From positions 1 through 64,000 of the forward strand of contig DBTS01000098.1 in NCBI GenBank assembly GCA_002307175.1: a DNA stretch of 64,000 nt, written 5' to 3'. Position numbers and translations under genes: made by a program. Positions 1-7,931 of the stretch are shown piece after piece. Below the pieces are notes generated by a model. It was not told where the DNA came from. It did not search any database and saw only the letters and a program-made list of their open reading frames with translations. The stretch's first letter is position 1. Every line of letters starts with the position of its first letter. The stretch is from Rhodocyclaceae bacterium UBA1310 (GTDB taxonomy: Bacteria > Pseudomonadota > Gammaproteobacteria > Burkholderiales > Rhodocyclaceae).

Positions 1-16
1 TACAGATCGTGAACAG
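1..16 (+). repeat. right end of a dispersed intergenic repeat, cut by the window edge
   Basis: Fifteen of the first 16 bases match the right end of the 89-bp palindromic repeat at 25459-25547 (25532-25547). As there, the repeat lies just downstream of the stop codon of a minus-strand gene. The rest would lie before base 1. Confidence 0.5.
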
Positions 17-20
17 CCTC

Positions 21-1262
21 TCAGGCTTCGAAGCGCCTGGGTGAGAATGGCACCGGATCAATAAAGGGAGTGCTCCCATCGAACAGATCGGCCAGCAGGC
101 GTCCGCTCGCGGGGCCCAGCGTGAAGCCCTGGTGGGCGTGCCCGAAGTTGAACCACAGGCCACGATGGTGTGCTGCAGCACCGATCACCGGTTTCATGTC
201 GGTCGTGCAGGGTCTGGCGCCCAGCCACGGCGCAGGTTCAACGGGGGCCCCGAGTGCGAGAGTGCGTGCGGCAATCTTTTCGGCCTTTGCCAGTTGTACG
301 GGGGAGGGCGGCGCATCACGCAGGGCGAGTTCTGCTCCGGTTGTGATTCGCAGGCCCGCCGCCATCGGCGCAAGCATTACACCGTCATCAGCGCACAGCA
401 GCGGCATTGTCAGCTGACGGTCGACTTTGTAATGGCGGTGGTAGCCGCGTTTGACGAAGAGTGGCAGGTGGTAGCCAAGCGGGCGGATCAGGTCGTCGGC
501 CCACGGGCCCAGGGCGACCACTACGTCAGATGCCTCCTGCGGGCCGTCTGCAGTGATGATCTGCCAGCCCTTGGCCGTCTGTCTCAGCGTGGTGGCGTCC
601 CCCGTGGTGAGTCGCCCACCCTCGCGGACAAACATATCGGCATAACGTGCCACGAGTGCGCCGGGGTCATTCACTGCCCACGGATCAGTCCAGTGCACGC
701 TGCCAACAAAACGCCTGGTCAGTGCCGGTTCGGCTGCACTCAGGGCGTCGGAATCCAGTGCCTGAAACTGTACGCCATAGGTATCGTGGAAGTGTCTGGC
801 TTTTTCCAGCCCCTTGGCATAGCTTGTTGCGTGGCTGAAACCCAGCCGAAAGCCGGTGTGTTTGACGAGACCCTGGGCTCCCGCCCGTGAAATCCAATCT
901 GCATGCTCACTGGTGGCGTGTGCAATCAGGGTAGACCATTCTCTTGCGATACGCGCATAGCGCTTTGGTGATGAAGCGCACCAGTAGGCGGCCAGCCGGG
1001 GAATCAGTGTGGGCATGGCGCGCCAGTGGTAACTGACCGCGGCACTCAGGCCGAAGGCGTGCTGAAACAGCTCGCCGGTTTCACGGGGCAGGGGGTAAGG
1101 TTCGACAGCCTCTCGCTGGATCAGCCCGGCATTGCCGTAGGATGTTTCGCGGCCTGGGGTTTTGCGGTCGAGCAGTAGAACGTCATGCCCGCGCTCCAGC
1201 AGGTGCAGCGCGGAGCCGACACCAACCATGCCGGCTCCCAGAACAATCACGGACCTTTTCAT
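21..1262 (-). CDS. FAD-dependent D-amino-acid dehydrogenase-like oxidoreductase (DadA family)
   Basis: A 413-residue flavoprotein of the DAO/DadA family. An N-terminal dinucleotide-binding loop (GAGMVG, about residues 9-14) is followed by a hydrophobic strand ending in Asp, typical of FAD binding. The family oxidatively deaminates D-amino acids to 2-oxo acids and ammonia, passing electrons to quinones at the inner membrane face. The ATG has an AAAGG-like ribosome site. It lies 16 bases after ridA on the same strand, so the two probably form one transcript: RidA removes reactive imines that such oxidases release. D-serine dehydratase and a peptide importer nearby support a D-amino-acid role. 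The exact substrate cannot be read from sequence; glycine or sarcosine oxidase-like activity is possible. Confidence 0.85.
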   Translation of the reverse strand: MKRSVIVLGAGMVGVGSALHLLERGHDVLLLDRKTPGRETSYGNAGLIQREAVEPYPLPRETGELFQHAFGLSAAVSYHWRAMPTLIPRLAAYWCASSPKRYARIAREWSTLIAHATSEHADWISRAGAQGLVKHTGFRLGFSHATSYAKGLEKARHFHDTYGVQFQALDSDALSAAEPALTRRFVGSVHWTDPWAVNDPGALVARYADMFVREGGRLTTGDATTLRQTAKGWQIITADGPQEASDVVVALGPWADDLIRPLGYHLPLFVKRGYHRHYKVDRQLTMPLLCADDGVMLAPMAAGLRITTGAELALRDAPPSPVQLAKAEKIAARTLALGAPVEPAPWLGARPCTTDMKPVIGAAAHHRGLWFNFGHAHQGFTLGPASGRLLADLFDGSTPFIDPVPFSPRRFEA

Positions 1263-1278
1263 GGTGCAGCCTTTCGGT

Positions 1279-1623
1279 TCAGGAACGTGCGGCGGCGATC
1301 ACGCTGATTTCGATGCGTGCATGCGGAACCATCAAAGCTGCGACGACTGTGGCCCGGACTGGCAGGGGAGCATTGAAGCGCCGGGCATACGCGGCATTGA
1401 AAGCGGAAAAGTCGGCGGGGTCCACGAGATAAACGGTGCTGGAGACCACATCATCGAGTGTCAGGTTTACGCTGGCCAGCGTATTCGCAATCCTGTCGAG
1501 CACCAGATCCGTCTGCGCACTGATGCCTTCGGGGACGCTGCCATCGGCATCGAAGGGTACTTCGCCGGAGAGAAATACCAGGCCAGCGGCACGGCGAAGG
1601 CGTGAGAAGGGAAGCTCTGCCAT
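1279..1623 (-). CDS. RidA family enamine/imine deaminase
   Basis: A 114-residue protein of the RidA/YjgF/UK114 family, about the usual length. RidA proteins hydrolyse reactive enamines and imines to 2-oxo acids and form trimers. The C-terminal half has the family pattern, with the VRATVV stretch containing the Arg expected in the active site, followed by a strand of the I-E-I-S type. The ATG follows a good AAGGATT ribosome site. It is the first gene of a two-gene unit with the DadA-like oxidase and has its own 5' region containing two GGCAATT repeats, a likely LysR target. Confidence 0.88.
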   Translation of the reverse strand: MAELPFSRLRRAAGLVFLSGEVPFDADGSVPEGISAQTDLVLDRIANTLASVNLTLDDVVSSTVYLVDPADFSAFNAAYARRFNAPLPVRATVVAALMVPHARIEISVIAAARS

Positions 1624-1703
1624 GAAACAATCCTTGCTTGTGAAAGTGAGGTGTTGATAACGGCATTCTGCTCTCGCAGAGCTTTGTTAAACAAGAACGG
1701 ATT

Positions 1704-1736
1704 GGCAATTCTTCTTTGCTTAATCGGCAATTTATG
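1704..1736. promoter_or_regulatory. GGCAATT direct repeats upstream of ridA-dadA (candidate LysR site)
   Basis: GGCAATT occurs at 1704-1710 and 1726-1732, 22 bp apart (two helical turns). The 11-mer GGCAATTTATG at 1726-1736 recurs exactly at 2737-2747 in the lysR-amidase control region. The second repeat overlaps the lysR stop codon. Sharing of an 11-mer between two promoter regions of one locus suggests a common regulator, most simply the LysR protein between them. Confidence 0.5.
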
Positions 1737-2685
1737 GGGTTTCCTCCTTGTTCAGGGCTTCCATGGGGGCACCCATGATTGCCTGCTGCAGATAGCGCAG
1801 AAAGGCCTGACATACCGTTGGCAGCATGCGCCCGGCAAGGGTCTGTACTTCCATGAAGCGTTCGTTCATTTCGCGGTCGCGCAGCGGGATCGCACGCACA
1901 CTGCCTGCTTCTATGCGCCCCCGTACCGCGAGCTCGCCACAGAGTGTGATGCCGCCTCCCTGTGCTGCAAAACTGATCAATGCGTTCAGGTCATTGCTGG
2001 TCAGTACGGTCTTGTATTGCAGATTCTGGCGGCTGCAGCAGATATCGAAGAGCTGGCGCAGTGTGGTGTCGGAGCTTTCTTCGGCTAGAGCCAGCGGGTA
2101 GGCGACGACTTCCGCCACCGAGAGTTGCCTGCGTCGGGCGAGCGGATGCTCGGCAGAGGTGATGGCCAGCACCGAAGCCGGGTGGCGGAACTGCACACGC
2201 ACGCCCGGATCGGGGCTCAGGCCCAGGGTGACGCCGATGTCCCCATCGCCCTCGCGGATGCGTTTGGGTACCTCGCTGGGCTTGCAGACGGTCAGCTGGA
2301 ACTCGATGCCGGTGTATCGCTGGCGGAAAAAAGTGATGACTGCCGGCAGAAATTCGGACGCGAAACCCGAGGTGCTGACGATGTGGATCCGCCCCTGGCG
2401 CAAGCCGCGCAGCGCCAGCATCTCGGTGATGACGCGGTCGGCGTCCTGCTGCTGGCGCCGGGCATGTGCAGCCAGCAATTCACCGGCAGCGTTGACGATC
2501 ATGCCTCTCGCCCGGCGCTCGAAGAGCAGGGTATCCAGTGTTTTTTCCAGGCGCGCGATCTGCCGGCTGATCGCCGAGGGGGCTACGCCCAGCTGTTCTG
2601 CCGCTGCGGTGATTGAGCCACTGCGCACGACTTCCAGAAAGTAACGGATCGAGACTTCCTGTAGTTCCTGGGATTTTTTCGTCAT
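1732..2685 (-). CDS. LysR family transcriptional regulator
   Basis: About 317 residues, standard LysR length. An N-terminal winged helix-turn-helix (GSITAAAEQLGVAPSAISRQ, about residues 23-42) is followed by a linker helix and a periplasmic-binding-like effector domain starting near residue 90. The ATG at 2685 is preferred to an upstream TTG at 2691. It is transcribed away from the amidase-transporter operon and lies upstream of ridA-dadA on the same strand, a classic position for the local activator. GGCAATT palindromes occur in both neighbouring control regions. The effector is unknown; a D-amino acid or peptide/amide is inferred from context. Confidence 0.9.
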   Translation of the reverse strand: MTKKSQELQEVSIRYFLEVVRSGSITAAAEQLGVAPSAISRQIARLEKTLDTLLFERRARGMIVNAAGELLAAHARRQQQDADRVITEMLALRGLRQGRIHIVSTSGFASEFLPAVITFFRQRYTGIEFQLTVCKPSEVPKRIREGDGDIGVTLGLSPDPGVRVQFRHPASVLAITSAEHPLARRRQLSVAEVVAYPLALAEESSDTTLRQLFDICCSRQNLQYKTVLTSNDLNALISFAAQGGGITLCGELAVRGRIEAGSVRAIPLRDREMNERFMEVQTLAGRMLPTVCQAFLRYLQQAIMGAPMEALNKEETP

Positions 2686-2705
2686 CAGCAAGCTTTCTCA
2701 AAAAG

Positions 2706-2744
2706 GCAATGAAGTATTGCAAATTGCCATATTGTTGGCAATTT
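2706..2744. promoter_or_regulatory. tandem palindromes in the lysR-amidase divergent control region
   Basis: Two adjacent inverted repeats: GCAAT-N5-ATTGC at 2706-2720, and AAATTGCC-N8-GGCAATTT at 2721-2744 (perfect 8-bp arms). LysR regulators bind such dyads between divergent genes. The right arm plus flank matches the 1726-1736 element. Confidence 0.65.
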
Positions 2745-2811
2745 ATGTGTGGCATAAGATGAAACCATCGAAGACACACAACCGGCTGCCGCGCAGCCCT
2801 TGGACCGATTC

Positions 2812-4353
2812 ATGACCACGACCCGTCCCCCGCACGAAGCACTCCTGGCACTCTCCGCAGTGGAGCTGCGCAGGCTCATTGGCTGTCGGGCACTTTCGCC
2901 CGTTGAGTTGCTCGAAGCCTGTCTGGCGCGTATCGAGGCAGTGAACCCGCGTATCAATGCGATTACTGCTGTTTGTTATGAACGTGCCCGGACTGAGGCG
3001 CAGGCTGCCGAACAGGCGGTGATGGCGGGGCGCCCGCTGGGTTTGCTGCATGGCCTGCCGCTGGGGGTGAAAGATCTGGAAGACACCGAAGGCCTGCTGA
3101 CGACTTACGGCTCGCCACTGTTCCGCAACCATGTACCCAGTGCCGATAATCTTTTGGTGCAGCGGCTGCGCGCGGCAGGTGCAATCGTTGTCGGCAAGAC
3201 CAATGTGCCTGAGTTTGGCGCCGGCGCAAACTCCCGTAATGCGGTGTGGGGCGCAGTGGGGAACCCTTTCAACCCCAATCTGAATGCAGGCGGTTCGTCA
3301 GGAGGCTCGGCAGCGGCGCTGGCCTGCGACATGTTGCCGGTGTGCACCGGTTCGGATACCGGTGGTTCCTTGCGTATTCCTGCTGCACTCAATGGTGTGG
3401 TCGGCATGCGCCCGTCGCCCGGTGTGGTGCCGAGTGAGCGCAAGAAACTGGGATGGACGCCGCTGTCGGTAGTCGGGCCGATGGGCCGTACGGTGGCAGA
3501 TACCTGCCTGCAACTTGCTGCGTCGGCAGGTGCGCATGGCGCTGATCCGCTGACATTTCCGCTTGATAGCATGCAGTTTCTCAATCCTGGCAGCTTCGAT
3601 CTGGGGAGGCTGCGTGTGGGTTGGAGTGAGGATCTCGGTGTCTGTGATGTTGATCCTGTCGTGAGGCGTGCTTTCCGCAGCAAGATCGAAGCAATGAAAT
3701 CCTGGTTTGCCGTGTGTGAGCCAGTGGAGCTGGAATTCGCAGGCGCGCATGAGTGTTTCGACGTTTTGCGTGCCGAGAGTTTTGTGGCGAGCATGGATGC
3801 CGCGTATCGCAAGGATCCGGCCAGTCTCGGCCCGAATCCGCGTGCCAATTACGAGCTCGGGGCGGCTATGAGCCTGCGCGATGCGGCTTGTGCGCGGGCA
3901 GACCAGACACGTCTGCTGCAGGCCTTTCAGCGCTATTTCGAGCGCTACGATGTGCTGCTCTGTCCAACTACGCCACTCTCACCTTTCCCCTGGACGTCGC
4001 TGTACGCCGACACAATCGATGGCAAGACCCAGGCGAATTACTATCGCTGGCTGGCCTTGACCTATGTGATCACACTCACTGCCCATCCGGCAATCAGCCT
4101 GCCCTGCGGGCGTGACGAACTTGGGATGCCTTTTGGACTCCAGGTCGTGGGGCCATTTCGTGGGGATGCAGCCTTGCTGTCGATTTCGCAGGCCATGGAG
4201 CAGGCATTTGCCAGTGTCGACAGTTTGCGTCGGCCACGACCTGATCTCGCAAATTTGCCGGAGGCGTCGCCTTCGCTTAAATCCATTGTGACCGCTCCGC
4301 CGCAGGCAGGCGAGGCAGTCATGGCCGCAGCCGGTACAGGCAGCGCCGTGTAA
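2812..4353 (+). CDS. amidase (amidase signature family)
   Basis: A 513-residue amidase-signature hydrolase that cleaves carboxamides to acid and ammonia. The Ser-cisSer-Lys triad is visible: Lys in GVKD (about residue 87), the glycine/serine motif GGSSGGS (about 161-166), and the nucleophile Ser in TGSDTGGS (about 186). No signal peptide, so cytoplasmic. The ATG at 2812 is preferred over a TTG four codons upstream; neither has a strong ribosome site. It is the first gene of an operon with a peptide-type ABC importer and D-serine dehydratase, suggesting the imported substrate is an amide or amino-acid conjugate. The substrate is not predictable from sequence; mandelamide, indoleacetamide and aminoacyl amides are all family substrates. 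Confidence 0.88.
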   Translation: MTTTRPPHEALLALSAVELRRLIGCRALSPVELLEACLARIEAVNPRINAITAVCYERARTEAQAAEQAVMAGRPLGLLHGLPLGVKDLEDTEGLLTTYGSPLFRNHVPSADNLLVQRLRAAGAIVVGKTNVPEFGAGANSRNAVWGAVGNPFNPNLNAGGSSGGSAAALACDMLPVCTGSDTGGSLRIPAALNGVVGMRPSPGVVPSERKKLGWTPLSVVGPMGRTVADTCLQLAASAGAHGADPLTFPLDSMQFLNPGSFDLGRLRVGWSEDLGVCDVDPVVRRAFRSKIEAMKSWFAVCEPVELEFAGAHECFDVLRAESFVASMDAAYRKDPASLGPNPRANYELGAAMSLRDAACARADQTRLLQAFQRYFERYDVLLCPTTPLSPFPWTSLYADTIDGKTQANYYRWLALTYVITLTAHPAISLPCGRDELGMPFGLQVVGPFRGDAALLSISQAMEQAFASVDSLRRPRPDLANLPEASPSLKSIVTAPPQAGEAVMAAAGTGSAV

Positions 4354-4391
4354 GTTGCTATTATCGATTCAGCCCCAGAAGGAGTCACAGT

Positions 4392-5993
4392 ATGTCTGCA
4401 CCAGCCATGTCCCGCCGTTCCGCCCTTGGGTGGATGCTTACACTGCTTGCAGCCAGTGCACTTGCCATGCCTGGCACGAGTCTGGCGGCTTCAAATGACG
4501 CCTCGGTGCTGCGGATGGTGCCGCAGGCTGATCTCAAGATCCTCGACCCGGTGTGGACGACTGCCACCGTGACGCGAGACCACGGCTTCATGATCTATGA
4601 CACGCTTTTTGGTATGACCGACAAGGGTGAGGTCAAGCCGCAGATGGTAGACACCTTCAGCCATAGCGCAGATGGCAAGGAGTGGACGTTTACCTTGCGT
4701 TCCGGACTGGCCTTCCATGATGGCGCCCCTGTCACCAGTGCCGATGTGGTTGCCTCCATCAAACGCTGGGGATCGCGGGCTTCAGTCGGGCAGCTGCTGA
4801 TAACGGCAACGAAGAACATTGAGGCGGTCAACGAAAAAAGCTTCAAAATCGAGCTGAACAAGCCCTTTGGCTTCATGCTTGATGCCCTGGGCAATCCCAA
4901 CAACCCGCTGTTCATCATGCCCAAGCGGATTGCTGATACACCGGGAACCACGCAGATTTCCGAAGCCATCGGTTCCGGGCCATACATGTTCAAGAAGGAT
5001 GAATACAGCCCAGGCAGCAAGGTTGTCTACGTGCGCAATCCGAAGTATGTGCCGCGCAAGGAACCCGCCTCCGGCACCGCTGGCGGCAAGACGGTATATG
5101 TGGATCGGGTAGAGTGGGTCATGCTGCCGGATGCCCAGACACAGGCCAACGCCCTGGTTTCAAACTCTGTGGATCTGATCGAGAGGATTCCACCGGAGCA
5201 ATACTCTGCCTTCAAGAATGATCCGAATGTGGTGATGGCCAAGCAGGTGGGGCAGGGTTCAATCGTGATGGCCTTCAATCATCTCACCGCGCCGTTCAAT
5301 AATCCGAAAATTGCGCGGGCAGCCATGCTGGCAGTCAATCAGCAGGCGCTGATGCGGGCACAGTTCATTGCCCCGGAAATGTTCAGCACAAACGCCTCAA
5401 TATATGCCAATGGCACTATATACTGGTCCGATCATACGGCCGGCTTCACTGGCAAACCGCAGTTTGCAGAGGCCAAGAAGCTCCTCAAGGAAGCTGGCTA
5501 TGATGGCAAGCCTGTGGTCATGCTGGCGCCGACCGATCATTCGACGCATAACAAATATCCTCTTGTTATGGCGGCGTTGCTGAGGCAGGCAGGCTTCAAC
5601 GTCAATGTGCAGTCCATGGACTGGCAAACAGAGATCTCCCGGCGTGCCAAGAAAGAGCCGGCGGACCAGGGGGGATGGAATATCTTCATGACCGGATTTT
5701 ACGCAGTGGATATGATGAATCCTATTGTCATGGCTCCGCTGACTGGATCGGGTGACAAGGGCTGGTTTGGCTGGCCGACGTCGGAGAAGGTCGAGCAGCT
5801 CAAGACGGCCTTCGTTGAAGAGATGGACCCTGCAAAGAAGAAGCAGCTTGCGGCAGAACTGCAGGAAGAAGTGTTGTCCAAGGCGCTCTTCGTGCCGCTG
5901 GGAGAATATGTGCCCTATACCGCCATGCGCAAGAACGTCAGTGGTCTGGTCAAGGCGCCAGTCAATGTGTTCTGGGGTATCCGGAAGAACTGA
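4392..5993 (+). CDS. ABC transporter substrate-binding protein, peptide/nickel family 5
   Basis: A 533-residue periplasmic binding protein of the DppA/OppA type. The N terminus is a signal peptide of about 32 residues; the twin arginine (SRRSALG) before the hydrophobic core makes Tat export possible. Family-5 features include an early 'ILDPVWTT' strand, a 'FTLRSGLAFHDGAPVTSADV' segment near residue 100 and a C-terminal FWGI-type end. An excellent AAGGAG site precedes the ATG. It is followed by two permeases and a double ATPase, giving a full importer. Ligands of this family include di- and oligopeptides, glutathione, heme precursors and nickel. The neighbouring amidase and D-amino-acid enzymes favour a peptide or amino-acid amide. 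Confidence 0.9.
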   Translation: MSAPAMSRRSALGWMLTLLAASALAMPGTSLAASNDASVLRMVPQADLKILDPVWTTATVTRDHGFMIYDTLFGMTDKGEVKPQMVDTFSHSADGKEWTFTLRSGLAFHDGAPVTSADVVASIKRWGSRASVGQLLITATKNIEAVNEKSFKIELNKPFGFMLDALGNPNNPLFIMPKRIADTPGTTQISEAIGSGPYMFKKDEYSPGSKVVYVRNPKYVPRKEPASGTAGGKTVYVDRVEWVMLPDAQTQANALVSNSVDLIERIPPEQYSAFKNDPNVVMAKQVGQGSIVMAFNHLTAPFNNPKIARAAMLAVNQQALMRAQFIAPEMFSTNASIYANGTIYWSDHTAGFTGKPQFAEAKKLLKEAGYDGKPVVMLAPTDHSTHNKYPLVMAALLRQAGFNVNVQSMDWQTEISRRAKKEPADQGGWNIFMTGFYAVDMMNPIVMAPLTGSGDKGWFGWPTSEKVEQLKTAFVEEMDPAKKKQLAAELQEEVLSKALFVPLGEYVPYTAMRKNVSGLVKAPVNVFWGIRKN

Positions 5994-6000
5994 TCTGATC

Positions 6001-6027
6001 ACGCCGTCACAGATCTCGTGACGGCGT
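6001..6027 (+). other. intra-operon stem-loop after the binding-protein gene
   Basis: A perfect 10-bp stem (ACGCCGTCAC/GTGACGGCGT) with a 7-base loop begins 8 bases after the binding-protein stop. No T-run follows. Such hairpins after a binding-protein gene commonly protect its mRNA and lower permease expression; that role is inferred. Confidence 0.6.
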
Positions 6028-6057
6028 ATTCCTTCCTGTAAGCAAAGGCGACTCGTC

Positions 6058-6999
6058 ATGTTTCTTTTCATCCTGCGGCGGATTCTTTCCATCATTCCCG
6101 TTCTGGCGATTGTCGCGCTGATCGTTTTCATGATGCTGCATCTCGTACCCGGCGATCCGGCGGCCATCATCGTTGGCGACAACGGCACACTTGAGGATAT
6201 TGCACGTGTGCGCGCCCAGCTTGGGCTCAACGAATCACTCCCACTCCAGTTCTGGCATTGGCTCCTACGTCTTCTACAGGGGGATCTCGGGCATTCGATT
6301 TTCATCCCGCAGAGCGTGGCGTCGCTGATTGGCCAGCGGATCGGTCCGACACTCTCGCTGGGTTTGCTGACGCTGGTCGTGACGGTGCTGCTTGCTGTTC
6401 CGCTGGGCACCATAGCCGCCTGGAAGCGCAATAGCTGGATTGATCGCAGCCTGATGGCGACTTCTGCCGTCGGTTTCTCGGTGCCGGCCTTTGTCGTGGG
6501 GTATCTGTTCATCTGGCTGTTCGGTCTGCACCTTCACTGGTTTCCGGTGCAGGGCTATACCCCCATGGCGCAAGGTTTTGGCGCCTGGCTGCAGGGTTTG
6601 GTGCTGCCTTCATTGACCCTGTCCATGGTCTATATTGCCCTGATTGCACGAGTCACGCGGGCCGCTGTATCTGAGGCACTGACCGAAGACTACATTCGCA
6701 CTGCGCGTTCCAAAGGAATTTCCGAATGGCGTGTGTTGATGCGCCATGCACTGGCCAATGCGGCTGTCCCCATTGTCACGGTGGTGGGTATTGGAGTGGC
6801 TCTGCTGATTACCGGGGTGGTCGTTACAGAAACCGTGTTCGCCATCCCTGGTCTGGGTCGGCTGACAGTTGATTCAGTCCTGTCGCGCGACTTTCCCGTG
6901 ATCCAGGGGGTGACGCTGTTCTTTTCTTTCGTCTATGTGCTGGTGAATCTGCTCGTGGATCTGAGCTATTTGCTGCTTGATCCACGTATCCGCTACTGA
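6058..6999 (+). CDS. ABC transporter permease, DppB type
   Basis: A 313-residue inner-membrane permease with about six transmembrane helices. The first helix is near residues 9-30, and the family-5 permease start 'LVPGDPA' follows. The EAA loop that contacts the ATPase lies around residues 205-230 (SEALTEDYIRTARSKGIS). It follows the binding-protein gene after a short hairpin and precedes the second permease by 14 bases. With DppC and the fused ATPase it forms the translocation channel. Confidence 0.92.
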   Translation: MFLFILRRILSIIPVLAIVALIVFMMLHLVPGDPAAIIVGDNGTLEDIARVRAQLGLNESLPLQFWHWLLRLLQGDLGHSIFIPQSVASLIGQRIGPTLSLGLLTLVVTVLLAVPLGTIAAWKRNSWIDRSLMATSAVGFSVPAFVVGYLFIWLFGLHLHWFPVQGYTPMAQGFGAWLQGLVLPSLTLSMVYIALIARVTRAAVSEALTEDYIRTARSKGISEWRVLMRHALANAAVPIVTVVGIGVALLITGVVVTETVFAIPGLGRLTVDSVLSRDFPVIQGVTLFFSFVYVLVNLLVDLSYLLLDPRIRY

Positions 7000-7013
7000 T
7001 CTGGGTATCTGCC

Positions 7014-7931
7014 ATGTCCTCTTCTCTTCAGCCTTCACCTGCCGGAAGCTCTCCTCGACGTGTTCTGCTCGCACGTCTCTGGTCGCACGGGCCTATCCGC
7101 TGGAGCGCACTGATGTTGCTGGTGCTGGTCGTGCTGGTTGCCGGCGCGCCGTTCTTGGGCACCATATCGCCCCAGGCAATGGACCCGGGCAGTGCCAACC
7201 TGGCTATCGGTACGCATGCCTCGTTCAACGACCTCTCCGGCGAGAGTTTCGAACACTTCTTCCTGCTCGGCACAGATGCCATGGGCCGCGATCTGTGGAG
7301 CCGCATGCTTTATGGTGGACGCATATCACTGACAGTTGGCGTTGTCGTAGCGGTACTTTCGCTGCTGTTTGGCACTCTGGTCGGGTTGGTGAGCGGCTAT
7401 TTCCGGCGTTTCGACGCATTGGTGATGCGTTGCATGGATGGTCTCATGGCCATTCCGGCGATGATCTTCGCGATCAGTCTGGTAGCGATATTCGGTGCGC
7501 GGCTGAGTACGCTGCTGGTTGCAATCACCATTCCGGAGATTCCGCGCGTGGCACGTCTGGTGCGTTCGGTCGTGCTGGGCGTGCGAGAAGAGGCCTATGT
7601 CGAAGCGGCGATTGCGCTGGCTACGCCGACACTCAAAATATTGTGGCGACATATCCTTCCCAACGCCATTGCCCCTTTGATCATCCAGGGTACTTACATC
7701 TGCGCCGCAGCCATCCTGATAGAGTCCAGCCTCTCTTTCCTGGGCCTTGGCCTTTCCGCCGAGCAGGCCACCTGGGGCAGCATCATGGCCGAAGGCCGCA
7801 GCCAGTTCAACCAGTATCCCGGCGTGGTCCTGCTGCCCGGTGTGATGCTGGCGCTGACAGTACTTTCCGTCAACATGCTGGGTGATGGCCTGCGTGACCG
7901 GCTCGACCCGAAGTTCAACAAGCGGACCTGA
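7014..7931 (+). CDS. ABC transporter permease, DppC type
   Basis: A 305-residue permease with an N-terminal cytoplasmic tail, a first helix near residues 28-45 and the DppC-type 'GTDAMGRDLWSRMLYGGRISL' start of the core domain. The EAA loop is around residues 195-215 (VREEAYVEAAIALATPTLKI). Its stop overlaps the next start by one base (TGATG), so translation is probably coupled with the ATPase. Confidence 0.92.
   Translation: MSSSLQPSPAGSSPRRVLLARLWSHGPIRWSALMLLVLVVLVAGAPFLGTISPQAMDPGSANLAIGTHASFNDLSGESFEHFFLLGTDAMGRDLWSRMLYGGRISLTVGVVVAVLSLLFGTLVGLVSGYFRRFDALVMRCMDGLMAIPAMIFAISLVAIFGARLSTLLVAITIPEIPRVARLVRSVVLGVREEAYVEAAIALATPTLKILWRHILPNAIAPLIIQGTYICAAAILIESSLSFLGLGLSAEQATWGSIMAEGRSQFNQYPGVVLLPGVMLALTVLSVNMLGDGLRDRLDPKFNKRT

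Noticed and set aside
5397..6512. 371-codon minus-strand frame over the binding protein and permease
   Set aside because: Antisense shadow across two well-supported genes; no motifs and Arg/Ser-rich composition.
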